In this document: in pieces, positions 17,184 through 25,609 of the stretch
Layout of the letters: the number at the start of each line of letters is the position of its first letter
How positions within the stretch are numbered: the first letter of the stretch is position 1
Notes under the pieces: model-generated
The model's input: only the letters and a program-made list of their open reading frames with translations
Databases searched by the model: none
Told to the model about the DNA's origin: nothing
NCBI RefSeq assembly: GCF_042431545.1
Contig: NZ_JBHLYX010000016.1
From: Pseudoalteromonas xiamenensis
Lineage (GTDB): Bacteria > Pseudomonadota > Gammaproteobacteria > Enterobacterales > Alteromonadaceae
Reading direction: 5' to 3' (one strand)
Length of the DNA stretch: 64,000 bases
Made by a program: the position numbers and the translations under genes

Positions 17184-17215
17184 GACCTATTATATTTCCA
17201 TTTTATTAATAGGTC
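17184..17215. repeat. Inverted repeat upstream of TonB-dependent receptor 1
   Basis: GACCTATTA (17184-17192) and TAATAGGTC (17207-17215) are perfect 9-bp arms 14 bases apart, about 70 to 100 bases before the receptor start. TTACCTAATTG at 17226-17236 nearby resembles the TTACCTATTG half-site at 21618-21627. Possible regulatory sites. Confidence 0.4.
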
Positions 17216-17314
17216 AGCCATAACTTTACCTAATTGAGTTAAAATTCTACAAAATATAACGTAATTTTACGGGAAGTGTATTGCGGTTTTGTTTCAGTGG
17301 TAGGAAAAAGTGCA

Positions 17315-17340
17315 AAAAAGGCCACCGTTTGGTGGCCTTT
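17315..17340 (-). terminator. Terminator of TonB-dependent receptor gene 2
   Basis: On the minus strand AAAGGCCACC-AAAC-GGTGGCCTTTTTT: a 10-bp stem with T-run, right after the stop of the 17355-20567 gene. Confidence 0.88.
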
Positions 17341-17354
17341 ACATTCTGGGAGGA

Positions 17355-20300
17355 TTAAAACTTATAGTTTACGCCTACTTTAATTTGCCAAGACGATGCA
17401 CCTGTCTCGATCTTAGAGTAGTTACGAACGTCAGAACCATTGAACTTACGCTCTAGAACATAACGACCTTGGTCGTCTACGTCACGTAGATCGTAAAGAA
17501 CCTGATCTGAGTAAGCTAGTTTACGCTCAATACCCCAATCTTTGTTCAATAGGTTAGCAAAGTTGTCGATCATGAAGTAGATCTGGCCTTTGTGACCTGC
17601 TTTGAAACCAGGGATATCTTGCTTAATGCTTAGATCCATTGTAGTAACCCAAGGTTGAGTTGCTGTATTGCGGTCTAAGATTTTGCCACGTTCTTTAATG
17701 CCAGCTGCATTAAGTAACGTTTCTAACTCTTCCCAAGAGATTTTAGATTTTTCCCAGTTTACTGCTGGATCATCTGCACCTGTCGGGATGTACGCTAGGT
17801 AAGCGTTGTGTGTGTATAGGTCTGAACCGAAGTCACCCAATTGCTCGTCTTTGTACAAGCCCATTGTGTAGCTCATTGGACGGCCAGAACGACGTTCGAA
17901 GAATAGGTTAAAGTGAGTATTGTAACCTTCGAAGAATTCGTGCTTGTAACCTAAGTTGATTTTTAGGCTGTGCTCAACTTCATAGAAACCACGACCCACT
18001 AAATCTACGTTGCGGCTCTTCGTTGAGCTGTGCTTGTAGTTAGAGTTTGTTTGTGAAGATGAACCAGCTTGTACTTCTTCAACGTCTTGGTGTGCGTAGC
18101 TAATTGTTGCACTAACACCGTTATCCCACTCTTTAGCAAGTGCTGTTGAGAAGATAATTGAACGGCCATCATCTTCAGAGTTAGTTAACATGATGTCCCA
18201 GTTGTCTTGACGGTCGCCTTCGTAAATACTTTCGTAAACGATACGCTCGCCGTCAGCAAGTGTGCCTACTGGACGAATAGACGTGTTATGCCATACAACT
18301 TCGTTTTCTTTCTTGTGGTAGCTAAGTTCAGCTTCCCATGTGTAGCCGTCACCAAAAATTTCTGAATCAAACTCATACTCGAAACCAATTTGAGCACGAA
18401 TTGTTGAAGGTAATTCGAAATTCGGGTCAATATAAGCAACACTACCAGCACCTTGAACAAGTGAATCATTCAAGAATGTTGGCGCTTGACGGAAGTCTGC
18501 TTTGTTGTTTGCGAAGTATTCGTTAATTGCGCTGCGTGGTGCATTTACGTAAGTAATACCATCTTTTTGGAATGGATCATTGTACCAAACGTTTGGAATA
18601 CCGCCTTGGAAACGACCGATACCACCTTTAACCGTTAACGCCTCAGTTGCATAGTACTTGAAGCCAACACGAGGAAGGATAATGTCAAGACCGTCAAGGT
18701 TCTCTTGGTTTGTGTAGCCGTAAGTTGACTGGAATGTTTCGTTCAATGATGGTTTGTCATCAGAAGAAAGACGCTCATAACGAACACCCGCTGTTACTTC
18801 AACATCATCCGTCACGTAGAACGTATCTTCTACGTAAAGCGCTAACGTGCTGCGACGCGCATCGTATGCTACGTCATCCACGTTACCCGTATATGCGTTT
18901 GAGTAGTTGAAGTCGTAGTTGCCACGGTTAACCGAAAGATTACCGTTTGTAAAATCTTCAAAGTTATCGAAGATGTATGAGCCTTTAGAGTTTGGTGCAA
19001 AAATGTTGTAAAGGCGCAGGTTTTCGTACTGTAGACCAAAACCAATTTCGTGCTCATCCAATAGGTATGTTGCGTCGAAATCTAATACGAAGTTTTGGTT
19101 TTCTGCGTAGTTCGCGTGACGGTAAGTATCCGTTCCGAACACGAATGAAGAACTACCGTAACCATCTGTACGTACAGTAACTTGACCAAAATCTGATGAA
19201 GTTAAGCTGTCACTTGAAACGTCTTTGTAAGAAAGACCAATTTCAGTTGAGAATGCATCACTCCAATCAGAGTATAGCTTAGCTGCGAAGTTGTTAAATT
19301 TAGTTTGGAACGTGTAGCCATTTGAAGCGAATTTAACTGTACTGCCGCCAAGACCAAACTCACGCGCGTCACGGTCATCTTGCCACTGGTAAGTGAAGTC
19401 TGCACGGTGCTGAGCGTTTACGTTCCAGCTTAATTTAACCAACACTTTTTCGTTTGTATCTTCTGGATCGCCACCTAGGCCATCTTGAACACCATAAGTG
19501 TTGTTCAGGATTGAAACAAACTCATCGTATTGCGCTTGAGTTACGTCAAACTCGTTTACTGCACCTGAGTTTTCAAAACCGTAGTCTAGGTCTAATTTGC
19601 TTGACCAGTTGCTGTAATCAACGAAGAAGAAAAGTTCGTCTTTGATAAGCGGACCACCAACGTTGAAGCCATAGCGCTTTTCAGTTTGCGTTGGCTTTGC
19701 TTCAACGATTTTGTATGTGCGGTGGTTGTTTTCATCTAAAACCGGCTTACCGTTTTCAGTGATTTCATCGATACGTACTGTATCGCCAGACATACTTGGA
19801 GTTGAAATTTCAGCAAATGATGAGAATTTGAACTCATTTGAACCAGATTTGGTTACCGCGTTGATCGTACCGCCACCGAAGTTACCTTTCTTTGCCGAGA
19901 AAGGAGAAACGTCAACAGAGATCTGTTCAATAGAGTCAAGAGAAACTGGAGGTTGCTGTGTTGGGTAGCCACCAAAGTTTAGACCGAAGTCATCATTTTG
20001 ACTGATACCGTCAACAGTAAGGCTGTTTGTACGTGGGTTGTTACCCGCGATAGTCATTTCGCCGTTACCGTTAATAGACGCTAGAGGGTTCAAACGAGCG
20101 ATGTCTTTGATATCGCGGTTGAAGCTAGGTGTGTTATTAATCGAGTCTGCACCGAATACGCTGTTAGAGCCGCCCGCACGTTGTACGATACGGTAGCCAG
20201 CTACCTCGATTTTCTCCATTTTAAGCGCTTCTAACTGAGAGTTAAGACGCTTAGTTTCACCAAGTTCTAGGTAAATGTCTTTTAGCTCAGCATCGCTGAA

Positions 20301-20567
20301 CGTGTCAGAGTCGATTACGATGTTGTAAGGACCGCCAACGCGAAGACCTTTAGCACTATAAAAACCTTCTGAAGTTGTTGTCACTTTACTCACAGTACCA
20401 GTAGGCACGTGAATAATTGTAATCTCAACGTTAGAAGCAGCTTCACCAGTTGGTGTTGTAATTTTACCGCGAATAGCAGATGAAGTATCTGCAGCAAGCG
20501 CGCTTGTCGTTACCCCAAGTGCAAGCACCATTGCGCCTGCTACTTTCGATAAGCGTAAGTTTCTCAT
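17355..20567 (-). CDS. Oar-like TonB-dependent receptor 2
   Basis: A 1070-residue outer-membrane receptor. Signal peptide (RLSKVAGAMVLALGVTTSALA), carboxypeptidase-regulatory-like domain (IRGKITTPTGEAASNVEITIIHVPTGTVSKV), plug (NNPRTNSLTVDGISQNDDFGL; SLDSIEQISVDVSPFSAKKGNFGGGTINAVTKSG), and a barrel ending SSWQIKVGVNYKF. It is a clear paralogue of the receptor at 14004-17117; the two probably arose by tandem duplication and diverged, especially in barrel loops. Start ATG 20567 follows GGGA in the conserved ACACGGGAAACAACA leader. It lies 40 bases downstream of the S1/P1 nuclease gene with no terminator between, so nuclease and receptor are probably one operon. Ligand unknown. Confidence 0.92.
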   Translation of the reverse strand: MRNLRLSKVAGAMVLALGVTTSALAADTSSAIRGKITTPTGEAASNVEITIIHVPTGTVSKVTTTSEGFYSAKGLRVGGPYNIVIDSDTFSDAELKDIYLELGETKRLNSQLEALKMEKIEVAGYRIVQRAGGSNSVFGADSINNTPSFNRDIKDIARLNPLASINGNGEMTIAGNNPRTNSLTVDGISQNDDFGLNFGGYPTQQPPVSLDSIEQISVDVSPFSAKKGNFGGGTINAVTKSGSNEFKFSSFAEISTPSMSGDTVRIDEITENGKPVLDENNHRTYKIVEAKPTQTEKRYGFNVGGPLIKDELFFFVDYSNWSSKLDLDYGFENSGAVNEFDVTQAQYDEFVSILNNTYGVQDGLGGDPEDTNEKVLVKLSWNVNAQHRADFTYQWQDDRDAREFGLGGSTVKFASNGYTFQTKFNNFAAKLYSDWSDAFSTEIGLSYKDVSSDSLTSSDFGQVTVRTDGYGSSSFVFGTDTYRHANYAENQNFVLDFDATYLLDEHEIGFGLQYENLRLYNIFAPNSKGSYIFDNFEDFTNGNLSVNRGNYDFNYSNAYTGNVDDVAYDARRSTLALYVEDTFYVTDDVEVTAGVRYERLSSDDKPSLNETFQSTYGYTNQENLDGLDIILPRVGFKYYATEALTVKGGIGRFQGGIPNVWYNDPFQKDGITYVNAPRSAINEYFANNKADFRQAPTFLNDSLVQGAGSVAYIDPNFELPSTIRAQIGFEYEFDSEIFGDGYTWEAELSYHKKENEVVWHNTSIRPVGTLADGERIVYESIYEGDRQDNWDIMLTNSEDDGRSIIFSTALAKEWDNGVSATISYAHQDVEEVQAGSSSQTNSNYKHSSTKSRNVDLVGRGFYEVEHSLKINLGYKHEFFEGYNTHFNLFFERRSGRPMSYTMGLYKDEQLGDFGSDLYTHNAYLAYIPTGADDPAVNWEKSKISWEELETLLNAAGIKERGKILDRNTATQPWVTTMDLSIKQDIPGFKAGHKGQIYFMIDNFANLLNKDWGIERKLAYSDQVLYDLRDVDDQGRYVLERKFNGSDVRNYSKIETGASSWQIKVGVNYKF

Positions 20568-20607
20568 TGTGTTGTTTCCCGTGTGTGATGTATTTTATGA
20601 TTTACGA

Positions 20608-21462
20608 TTAATTTGCTGATTCCAAAACAAGAGGCTTAGAAAGCGACTTAGCTTTAGCTTGCATCGATCCATCAAAAATTAGGTTCAGCAGACCCGCAAG
20701 GCGGATACCGCCTTGAACTAAACGTGTTTTGACAATGGGCATATGGTCAAAAACGTAGCGGTACTTCATTTCCGTTTGTTCCGCGTTGTAAATACTTTCT
20801 GCAATGTTGCTTGATTCAATCAGCCAGTCAGCCGGTGTGCTTGCAAGATACTCTGCAATCAGTTCTTTATTCTCTGTTTGGATAAAGCGAGTAAATTCGG
20901 TGAAAGATAAATTTTCGTTCTGGATTAATTCAGTATCCCAAACACTGTGTAGGTTTGAATTCTTACCGAAGAATTCAACTTTAATTTTATTTCCGCCGTG
21001 ATCGTCTGCACGTCCAGCATGGAAAGGTTGGTGGCTATCACCGACAAGGTGAACTAGGAAGCGCATTGCAAAACGCTTTTCATCAATACTTGTCTTTTCA
21101 GACTTTAGCGTGTTGATTGTGTAATAAATGCCATCAAGAATGTTTTTTACTTGTTCTTTACTATGAATATCGGTGTGGACATGTTGTTGCATGTTCTTTG
21201 GATCTGACACGTTAATATAGTGCCACTTTGTCGATTTCTTTTGCCAAAATTCATTTGGAGATGAACGCATTTCATCAGCCCAAGTCGAAACTTCAGCAAG
21301 CGAATCACCTTCTAATAAAGGAAGAATGGCTTGTTTTGTTGTTTCAGTTAAGTGAGCCTCTGCTAATTCACCAACGATGCGGTGTCCATTTTGACCCCAT
21401 GCTTGAACCTGACTCGTTACAAGTCCAAGTAGCAATGTTGTAGCAAGCGTAATGCGACGCAT
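20608..21462 (-). CDS. S1/P1-type secreted nuclease
   Basis: A zinc-dependent nuclease that cleaves single-stranded DNA and RNA to 5'-mononucleotides, exported to periplasm or medium. 284 residues. Signal peptide MRRITLATTLLLGLVTSQVQA is cut just before W22, the N-terminal tryptophan that binds zinc in this family (WGQNGHRIVGELA). Other zinc ligands are visible: D in STWADEM, H in KWHYIN, H/D/H in LVHLVGDSHQPFHAGRADDHGGN, and H/D in NLHSVWDTEL. ATG 21462 is preceded by GGAGAG; the longer frame to 21564 is not supported. It begins a probable operon with receptor 2 and is divergent from the PhnD-like/two-TM pair. The leader contains CACACACGGGA, shared with both receptor genes. Confidence 0.93.
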   Translation of the reverse strand: MRRITLATTLLLGLVTSQVQAWGQNGHRIVGELAEAHLTETTKQAILPLLEGDSLAEVSTWADEMRSSPNEFWQKKSTKWHYINVSDPKNMQQHVHTDIHSKEQVKNILDGIYYTINTLKSEKTSIDEKRFAMRFLVHLVGDSHQPFHAGRADDHGGNKIKVEFFGKNSNLHSVWDTELIQNENLSFTEFTRFIQTENKELIAEYLASTPADWLIESSNIAESIYNAEQTEMKYRYVFDHMPIVKTRLVQGGIRLAGLLNLIFDGSMQAKAKSLSKPLVLESAN

Positions 21463-21591
21463 ATTGTCTCTCCAGTTACTGTCGAAAATTGGCAATAATC
21501 CCGTGTGTGTACGGTCAATTGTCCTGTTTTTTTGTTTTGCTAAACAGGCTTTGTTCATATTCATAATTTCCTGTTAATAAAGTAGTTAAAA

Positions 21592-21627
21592 CAATAGGAT
21601 ATGTGCATTAGGTAAACTTACCTATTG
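21592..21627. promoter_or_regulatory. Nested inverted repeats between nuclease operon and PhnD-like pair
   Basis: TAGGTAA-AC-TTACCTA at 21609-21624 is a perfect 7-bp-arm palindrome. It is enclosed by CAATAGG (21592-21598) and CCTATTG (21621-21627), also inverted. The element lies about 150 bases before the nuclease start and 25 to 60 before ATG 21652, well placed to control both directions. Regulator unknown. Confidence 0.5.
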
Positions 21628-21651
21628 CAATGAGTAAAGAAAGTTGTTCAA

Positions 21652-22581
21652 ATGGTCTTTCTGTTCTTTCGTACAATGATACTTGCTTTGATTAATGCAA
21701 TGAAAAATACGTGGTTAGGTTTTGCTCTGATTGTTGTTTGTACTGCATTAGCATGGGTTTGTGGGCAAGCTTTTGTGAGTTACAAACCACTTGCGATACC
21801 TGTAGTTGAACAAAACTATATTGATTGTAAGACTGGCTTATCCCAAAACGATCAAGCACTGATTGGTTACGTCCCAGTGAAGGGCATGGCAAAGCGGTTT
21901 GCTAACCAGTTATGCCAAAATAATGTTGTTTCAAAGCAGTACGGTCGCGTTGTGGTTTATTTTGGTTCTAGCATGGCGGAACAAATTGAATTTATTGCCA
22001 AAGGCGTTGCGGATGTCATCTTGGCTAAAGACGTTGTGGTATCAGCCTTTAAAGTCAAAGAAACCTATAACTATAAGCCTTTGGTCAGTTTCAAACAGTA
22101 TAGTGCATACCTTATATCTCTACGTGAAAAGCCAATTCTGTCTAAAAATTACCTTTTAGATAAGCGGATCGGGCTACTTGACTATCCAACAAGTCGCTCT
22201 GGCCATATCCTACCTATGCAACAGTTCAAAGCACTTGGGTTAGATGTTGATAATATGAATATTGTTTACGGGAATACCCACAGCGAACTCAGAGAAATGC
22301 TCATGGCTGGCAATGTCGACATTATATCGTCTTATTGGCAAGAGAAGGACAAAGCGCATTTTACTGAACAGTACATTACGCCCTTTGCACAAAATATTGA
22401 TGGTACAAAATGGTATTTTAAGATGAGCGAAAACAATACTGCGTTGGCATGCGCCTTACAAAATGAAATTGTAAAGGACGCGCAAGAAAATCAGTCAGGG
22501 TATTTCAGCTCACCAAGTACCTATTGGCAATGTGATAGTGCGCCCTTTCATTTTCTAGGTGAGGATGTGCATCATGATTAA
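21652..22581 (+). CDS. Membrane-tethered PhnD-like periplasmic binding protein
   Basis: A 309-residue protein with an uncleaved-looking N-terminal membrane segment (WLGFALIVVCTALAWVCGQAF) and a periplasmic domain of the PhnD/phosphate-phosphonate binding type: ALIGYVPVKGMAKRFANQLC, a central EQIEFIAKGVADVILAKDVVVS, DKRIGLLDYPTSRSGHILPMQQFKALGL and NVDIISSYWQEKD. The motif order (short strand, then loop, then helix binding the oxyanion) fits that fold. No ABC permease is present. The downstream gene overlaps by 8 bases, indicating translational coupling. I infer a sensory role. The start is uncertain (ATG 21652, 21676 or 21700); AAGAAAG precedes the first. Confidence 0.65.
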   Translation: MVFLFFRTMILALINAMKNTWLGFALIVVCTALAWVCGQAFVSYKPLAIPVVEQNYIDCKTGLSQNDQALIGYVPVKGMAKRFANQLCQNNVVSKQYGRVVVYFGSSMAEQIEFIAKGVADVILAKDVVVSAFKVKETYNYKPLVSFKQYSAYLISLREKPILSKNYLLDKRIGLLDYPTSRSGHILPMQQFKALGLDVDNMNIVYGNTHSELREMLMAGNVDIISSYWQEKDKAHFTEQYITPFAQNIDGTKWYFKMSENNTALACALQNEIVKDAQENQSGYFSSPSTYWQCDSAPFHFLGEDVHHD

Positions 22582-23503
22582 GCGATTTAAGCCACTGTTA
22601 CTGCCAGTTTTGTCGATGTTGATCTGTGCAACGGTATTTTCAGTGTCATACAACATTGCACTCTCTGATGCAAAATTGCATGCGCTAGATAACATCAAGC
22701 TGCGAATCGCACTCGATTTCGATTCAATAGGCGTAGAACAACCGTTTTTTAAAAATGCAGGAAATGAATGGCAGTTAAAAAACTACATTGAAGCATTGAA
22801 TGTAAAACTGAAAGAACAAAAGTCACCCGTGCTGGTAAAGCAAATTACGGCCATTTCAAAGGAAGCCGCGTTACATAGTGATGGTTTACATGTACTTGAG
22901 AAACCTTTTGGTACAATTCAGATAGACCTTACTAATAGAAATACCTTCCCCTGGCACGGACTACCAATCGCCATGCTTATTGGTCTCGGCGCAAGTTTAA
23001 TTTGGCAACGCAAACAAGTAAAACATCGTCACCGAGTCGAAATTACCGCATTGCATTCTGCAGAGCAGCCAGAAAAGCCTTTGTTAATTATCGACCTTTA
23101 TCAAAAAACAATGCAGTTATTCGATACGGGTAAAAAAGTAGCTCTGGCGAATAAACCGCTCTGTTTTTACCTCGCGCTACTGGAATACAGTACGATGAAC
23201 CCAGATAAAATACTAAACGCGAATAAAGACTTGCCTCCGGAGTTTCAGGAGTTGGCAGATAAGTATTTTCATCGCTTAGTAGCGCTCGGTCACACTATCA
23301 GAAAAAGACCTAACTTTGGTAACAGTTTGGAAAAAACACTGAGTGAAATTCGTGCTGCATTGGATGAAGTGTTTGAGGAATTGCCAGATCTTAAAGCGTC
23401 ATATTATCCGCCAAAAGCGCACGGTGAGGGCTCTCGTTCGAAACTGCACAGCTTTAACCTACAAACATTTGATGCGGATACGGTTCAAATTCACGGTAAG
23501 TAG
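22574..23503 (+). CDS. Two-TM protein with possible cytoplasmic winged-helix domain
   Basis: A 309-residue protein: TM1 (PLLLPVLSMLICATVFSVSYNIAL), a periplasmic loop of about 95 residues, TM2 (GLPIAMLIGLGASLIW) followed by RKQVKHRHR, and a cytoplasmic domain of about 150 residues. The cytoplasmic part opens LLIIDLYQKTMQLFDTGKKVALANKPLCFYLALLE, which follows the pattern of OmpR-type winged helices, and a later helix (KTLSEIRAALDEVF) could be the recognition helix; it ends in a possible beta hairpin. I recognise no named family. ATG 22574 follows GAGGA and overlaps the preceding stop. It is paired with the PhnD-like protein. A ligand-sensing transcription regulator of ToxR-like logic is my inference. 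Confidence 0.55.
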   Translation: MIKRFKPLLLPVLSMLICATVFSVSYNIALSDAKLHALDNIKLRIALDFDSIGVEQPFFKNAGNEWQLKNYIEALNVKLKEQKSPVLVKQITAISKEAALHSDGLHVLEKPFGTIQIDLTNRNTFPWHGLPIAMLIGLGASLIWQRKQVKHRHRVEITALHSAEQPEKPLLIIDLYQKTMQLFDTGKKVALANKPLCFYLALLEYSTMNPDKILNANKDLPPEFQELADKYFHRLVALGHTIRKRPNFGNSLEKTLSEIRAALDEVFEELPDLKASYYPPKAHGEGSRSKLHSFNLQTFDADTVQIHGK

Positions 23504-23593
23504 TCAGCAATAGATGATAAAAGTGCCGTTCTAGAGAATATATGAAGCATCGTTTGACGATAGAAACGATACTCGCGCTGATGTAGATAAAAG

Positions 23594-23629
23594 AAAAAAG
23601 CCATCGCCTGAATTGGGCAATGGCTTTTG
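23594..23629. terminator. Terminator between the two-TM gene and the 5'-nucleotidase gene
   Basis: AAAAGCCATCGCC and GGCAATGGCTTTT form a stem with one mismatch; on the minus strand a T-run follows, suiting the 5'-nucleotidase gene, and on the plus strand a shorter one. Confidence 0.75.
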
Positions 23630-23644
23630 CATTTTCTAAATAGA

Positions 23645-25234
23645 TTAAAATCTAAAAGCAGAGGTCGCTACAGGACTATGATGTTGAAAGTATTCTTTCA
23701 ATACTTCCGCGTCAGTACGTGATGTATCGACGTACGTAGGATTGTTTGTGAGGCTAGGGTAACCGTCACCACCTGAAGCATTGTATGAATTGATACTCAT
23801 ACGGTATTTGCCGTCAGGCTTTATTTGCGCACCATTTACTTTGATGTTTTCAATAGTCTCTTGGCCTACCGTAAACGTAATGTTGTGGTACTGCAAATAT
23901 GCACCTGAATCTGGTGGGTAACGCGCGATAATGTTCAAGTAATCGGCGAGTTCTTTACCCGTCCATTCCACGTATGTGATGCGGTTTTTGAAAGGGTGTA
24001 CTTTTAAAATGTCTTTGTAGCTCACTTCACCAGCTTCGATGCTTGCTCTGATTCCACCGCCACTAATAATACCGAAGTCGGCATGAGTTGCGGCCATTTG
24101 TGCAGCAATTATAAGGTCAGCAAGCGGACTTTGTTTAAAACGTACTGTGCTTCGTTCGCCATCGAAAAAATCAACGGCATGACCCACTGCGCCCTCTAAT
24201 TGTTTTGCCCCTTTTTCTTGATAAGGTGTTAAAAAGGACAGCATTTCAGGGTCTGGTTTGATTTCAGGATTAACAAAGTTACCTGTTTTATCTTTCAAAT
24301 TCACTGGGATCAATGCATAGCTTAGTAGCTCGACTTTACCATCTTGAATTTTAAATTCTGCTTTACCAACATACTTACCCCATTCATGGGCTTGCATGAT
24401 CCACGTACCATTTTGGTTATCTGGTTTACATGCTTTTCCTGGCGCAAACGAAGTGTCTTCATCGCCTTTTTCGTCAACGCACACCGGTTCCTGTGAATGC
24501 CCACCTACAATTAAGTCTAATGTACCTTTTGGTAAGGTACGCGCAAGCGTAACATCACCCGGTGCGTTAATACCAAAGTTCGCGTTATGGTAATGACCCA
24601 TGTGTGTCACGGCGATTGTCACGTCAGGGTGGTATTGCGCTTTGATACTTGAAGCTAGTTTTTCGGTAATAGTTGCAGGCTCTTCAAATTTCAAACCTGC
24701 AATATAGTCAGGGTTTGCAATTTTGGCTGTATCGACAGTCGTTAAACCAATAACGGCTATCTTTAAATGGCCTTTATCAATGATGGTATAGGGCTGATAG
24801 GCAGGTTTAGCGGTTTTCTCATCAATAATATTAGCTGAAAGGACGGGAAACTCGGCCCACTCAATTTGCTGTTTTAAAACGTCTTGGGTGTTGTCAAATT
24901 CGTGGTTACCGATGGCCATGGCGTCATAACCAAGCATTTTCATGCCTTTAAAATCCGGTTCTGCAAATTGCAGATCAGATTCTGGAATACCAGTGTTTAT
25001 GTCACCGCCTGATAGCAGAATGACTTCTTGGCCTTTGCTTTTTGCTTCTGCTCGTAGATTGTCTATTAATGTTTTTCTTGCGGCCATGCCATATTCACCG
25101 TGTTCGTTTTGCCAAAAACGACCATGGTTATCATTGGTATGAAGTACAGTTAGATATTGAGCTTCGCTCGATGTGTTCAGCTGAGCGCATGATGCCAGCG
25201 AAAGAGAAATAAGTAGTGTGCTAATTCGGCGCAT
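23645..25234 (-). CDS. UshA-like 5'-nucleotidase / metallophosphatase lipoprotein
   Basis: A 529-residue lipoprotein (LSLASC lipobox at the signal peptide end) with an N-terminal calcineurin-like metallophosphatase domain and a C-terminal 5'-nucleotidase domain. Metal-site motifs in order: LTVLHTNDNHGRF, LLSGGDINTG, AIGNHEFD, AVTHMGHYHN and IVGGHSQE. The C-terminal substrate-binding region has ISGGGIRASIEAG, RITYVEWTGKEL and YNASGGDGYPSL. The family hydrolyses nucleotides, and sometimes UDP-sugars, to nucleosides and phosphate in the periplasm. Position beside a nuclease, receptors and a PhnD-like protein suggests use of extracellular nucleic acid as phosphate and nucleoside source. Monocistronic, with its own terminator. 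Confidence 0.92.
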   Translation of the reverse strand: MRRISTLLISLSLASCAQLNTSSEAQYLTVLHTNDNHGRFWQNEHGEYGMAARKTLIDNLRAEAKSKGQEVILLSGGDINTGIPESDLQFAEPDFKGMKMLGYDAMAIGNHEFDNTQDVLKQQIEWAEFPVLSANIIDEKTAKPAYQPYTIIDKGHLKIAVIGLTTVDTAKIANPDYIAGLKFEEPATITEKLASSIKAQYHPDVTIAVTHMGHYHNANFGINAPGDVTLARTLPKGTLDLIVGGHSQEPVCVDEKGDEDTSFAPGKACKPDNQNGTWIMQAHEWGKYVGKAEFKIQDGKVELLSYALIPVNLKDKTGNFVNPEIKPDPEMLSFLTPYQEKGAKQLEGAVGHAVDFFDGERSTVRFKQSPLADLIIAAQMAATHADFGIISGGGIRASIEAGEVSYKDILKVHPFKNRITYVEWTGKELADYLNIIARYPPDSGAYLQYHNITFTVGQETIENIKVNGAQIKPDGKYRMSINSYNASGGDGYPSLTNNPTYVDTSRTDAEVLKEYFQHHSPVATSAFRF

Positions 25235-25303
25235 ACTGATCCCACTATTGCGTAAAAGTAACCACCAAGTTTAAAGCAAATGTCTAGCTTGAAAAGTAAA
25301 AAT

Positions 25304-25489
25304 TCAGCTAATTTGTGGATTTATATGGTTGCTCGCTTCAACCGCTTCTAAACGACGGTTAAGTTCTTGCGAAGCATAGTCAGCAAAAGGGTGAGAGGAC
25401 GCTATCATCCAATTTAAAAAGCTACTAGGTAGGCTTGTATAGGGTTCACCTTTATAAAGGCCAAAGTCACAGATTTTTGAGGTATCCAT
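25304..25489 (-). CDS. Small protein with ExoX C-terminal-like/DUF3820-like domain
   Basis: A 61-residue protein. The motif FGLYKGEPYTSLPSSFLNWMIASSHPFADYASQELNRRLE matches the small domain found at the end of ExoX-like exonucleases and in DUF3820 proteins (FGKYKG...LP..YL.W...). Here it stands alone with a short tail. ATG 25489 (MDTSKI) has GGAAG at good spacing; an upstream frame reaching 25549 is unlikely. The domain's role as a stand-alone protein is not known to me. Confidence 0.6.
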   Translation of the reverse strand: MDTSKICDFGLYKGEPYTSLPSSFLNWMIASSHPFADYASQELNRRLEAVEASNHINPQIS

Positions 25490-25609
25490 AGTTTGCTTCC
25501 GACTGTTCGAAATAAATTTCGAGCGACATCCTATCAAAGTAAGAAGCAAATTAAAGATTAATGTGTTGTAAAAATATTGTTCTTATTGTTTTTGGGAATA
25601 TGTGGCTGT

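Noticed and set aside
21463..21564. N-terminal extension of the S1/P1 nuclease
   Set aside because: ATG 21462 has a good ribosome site and begins the signal peptide.
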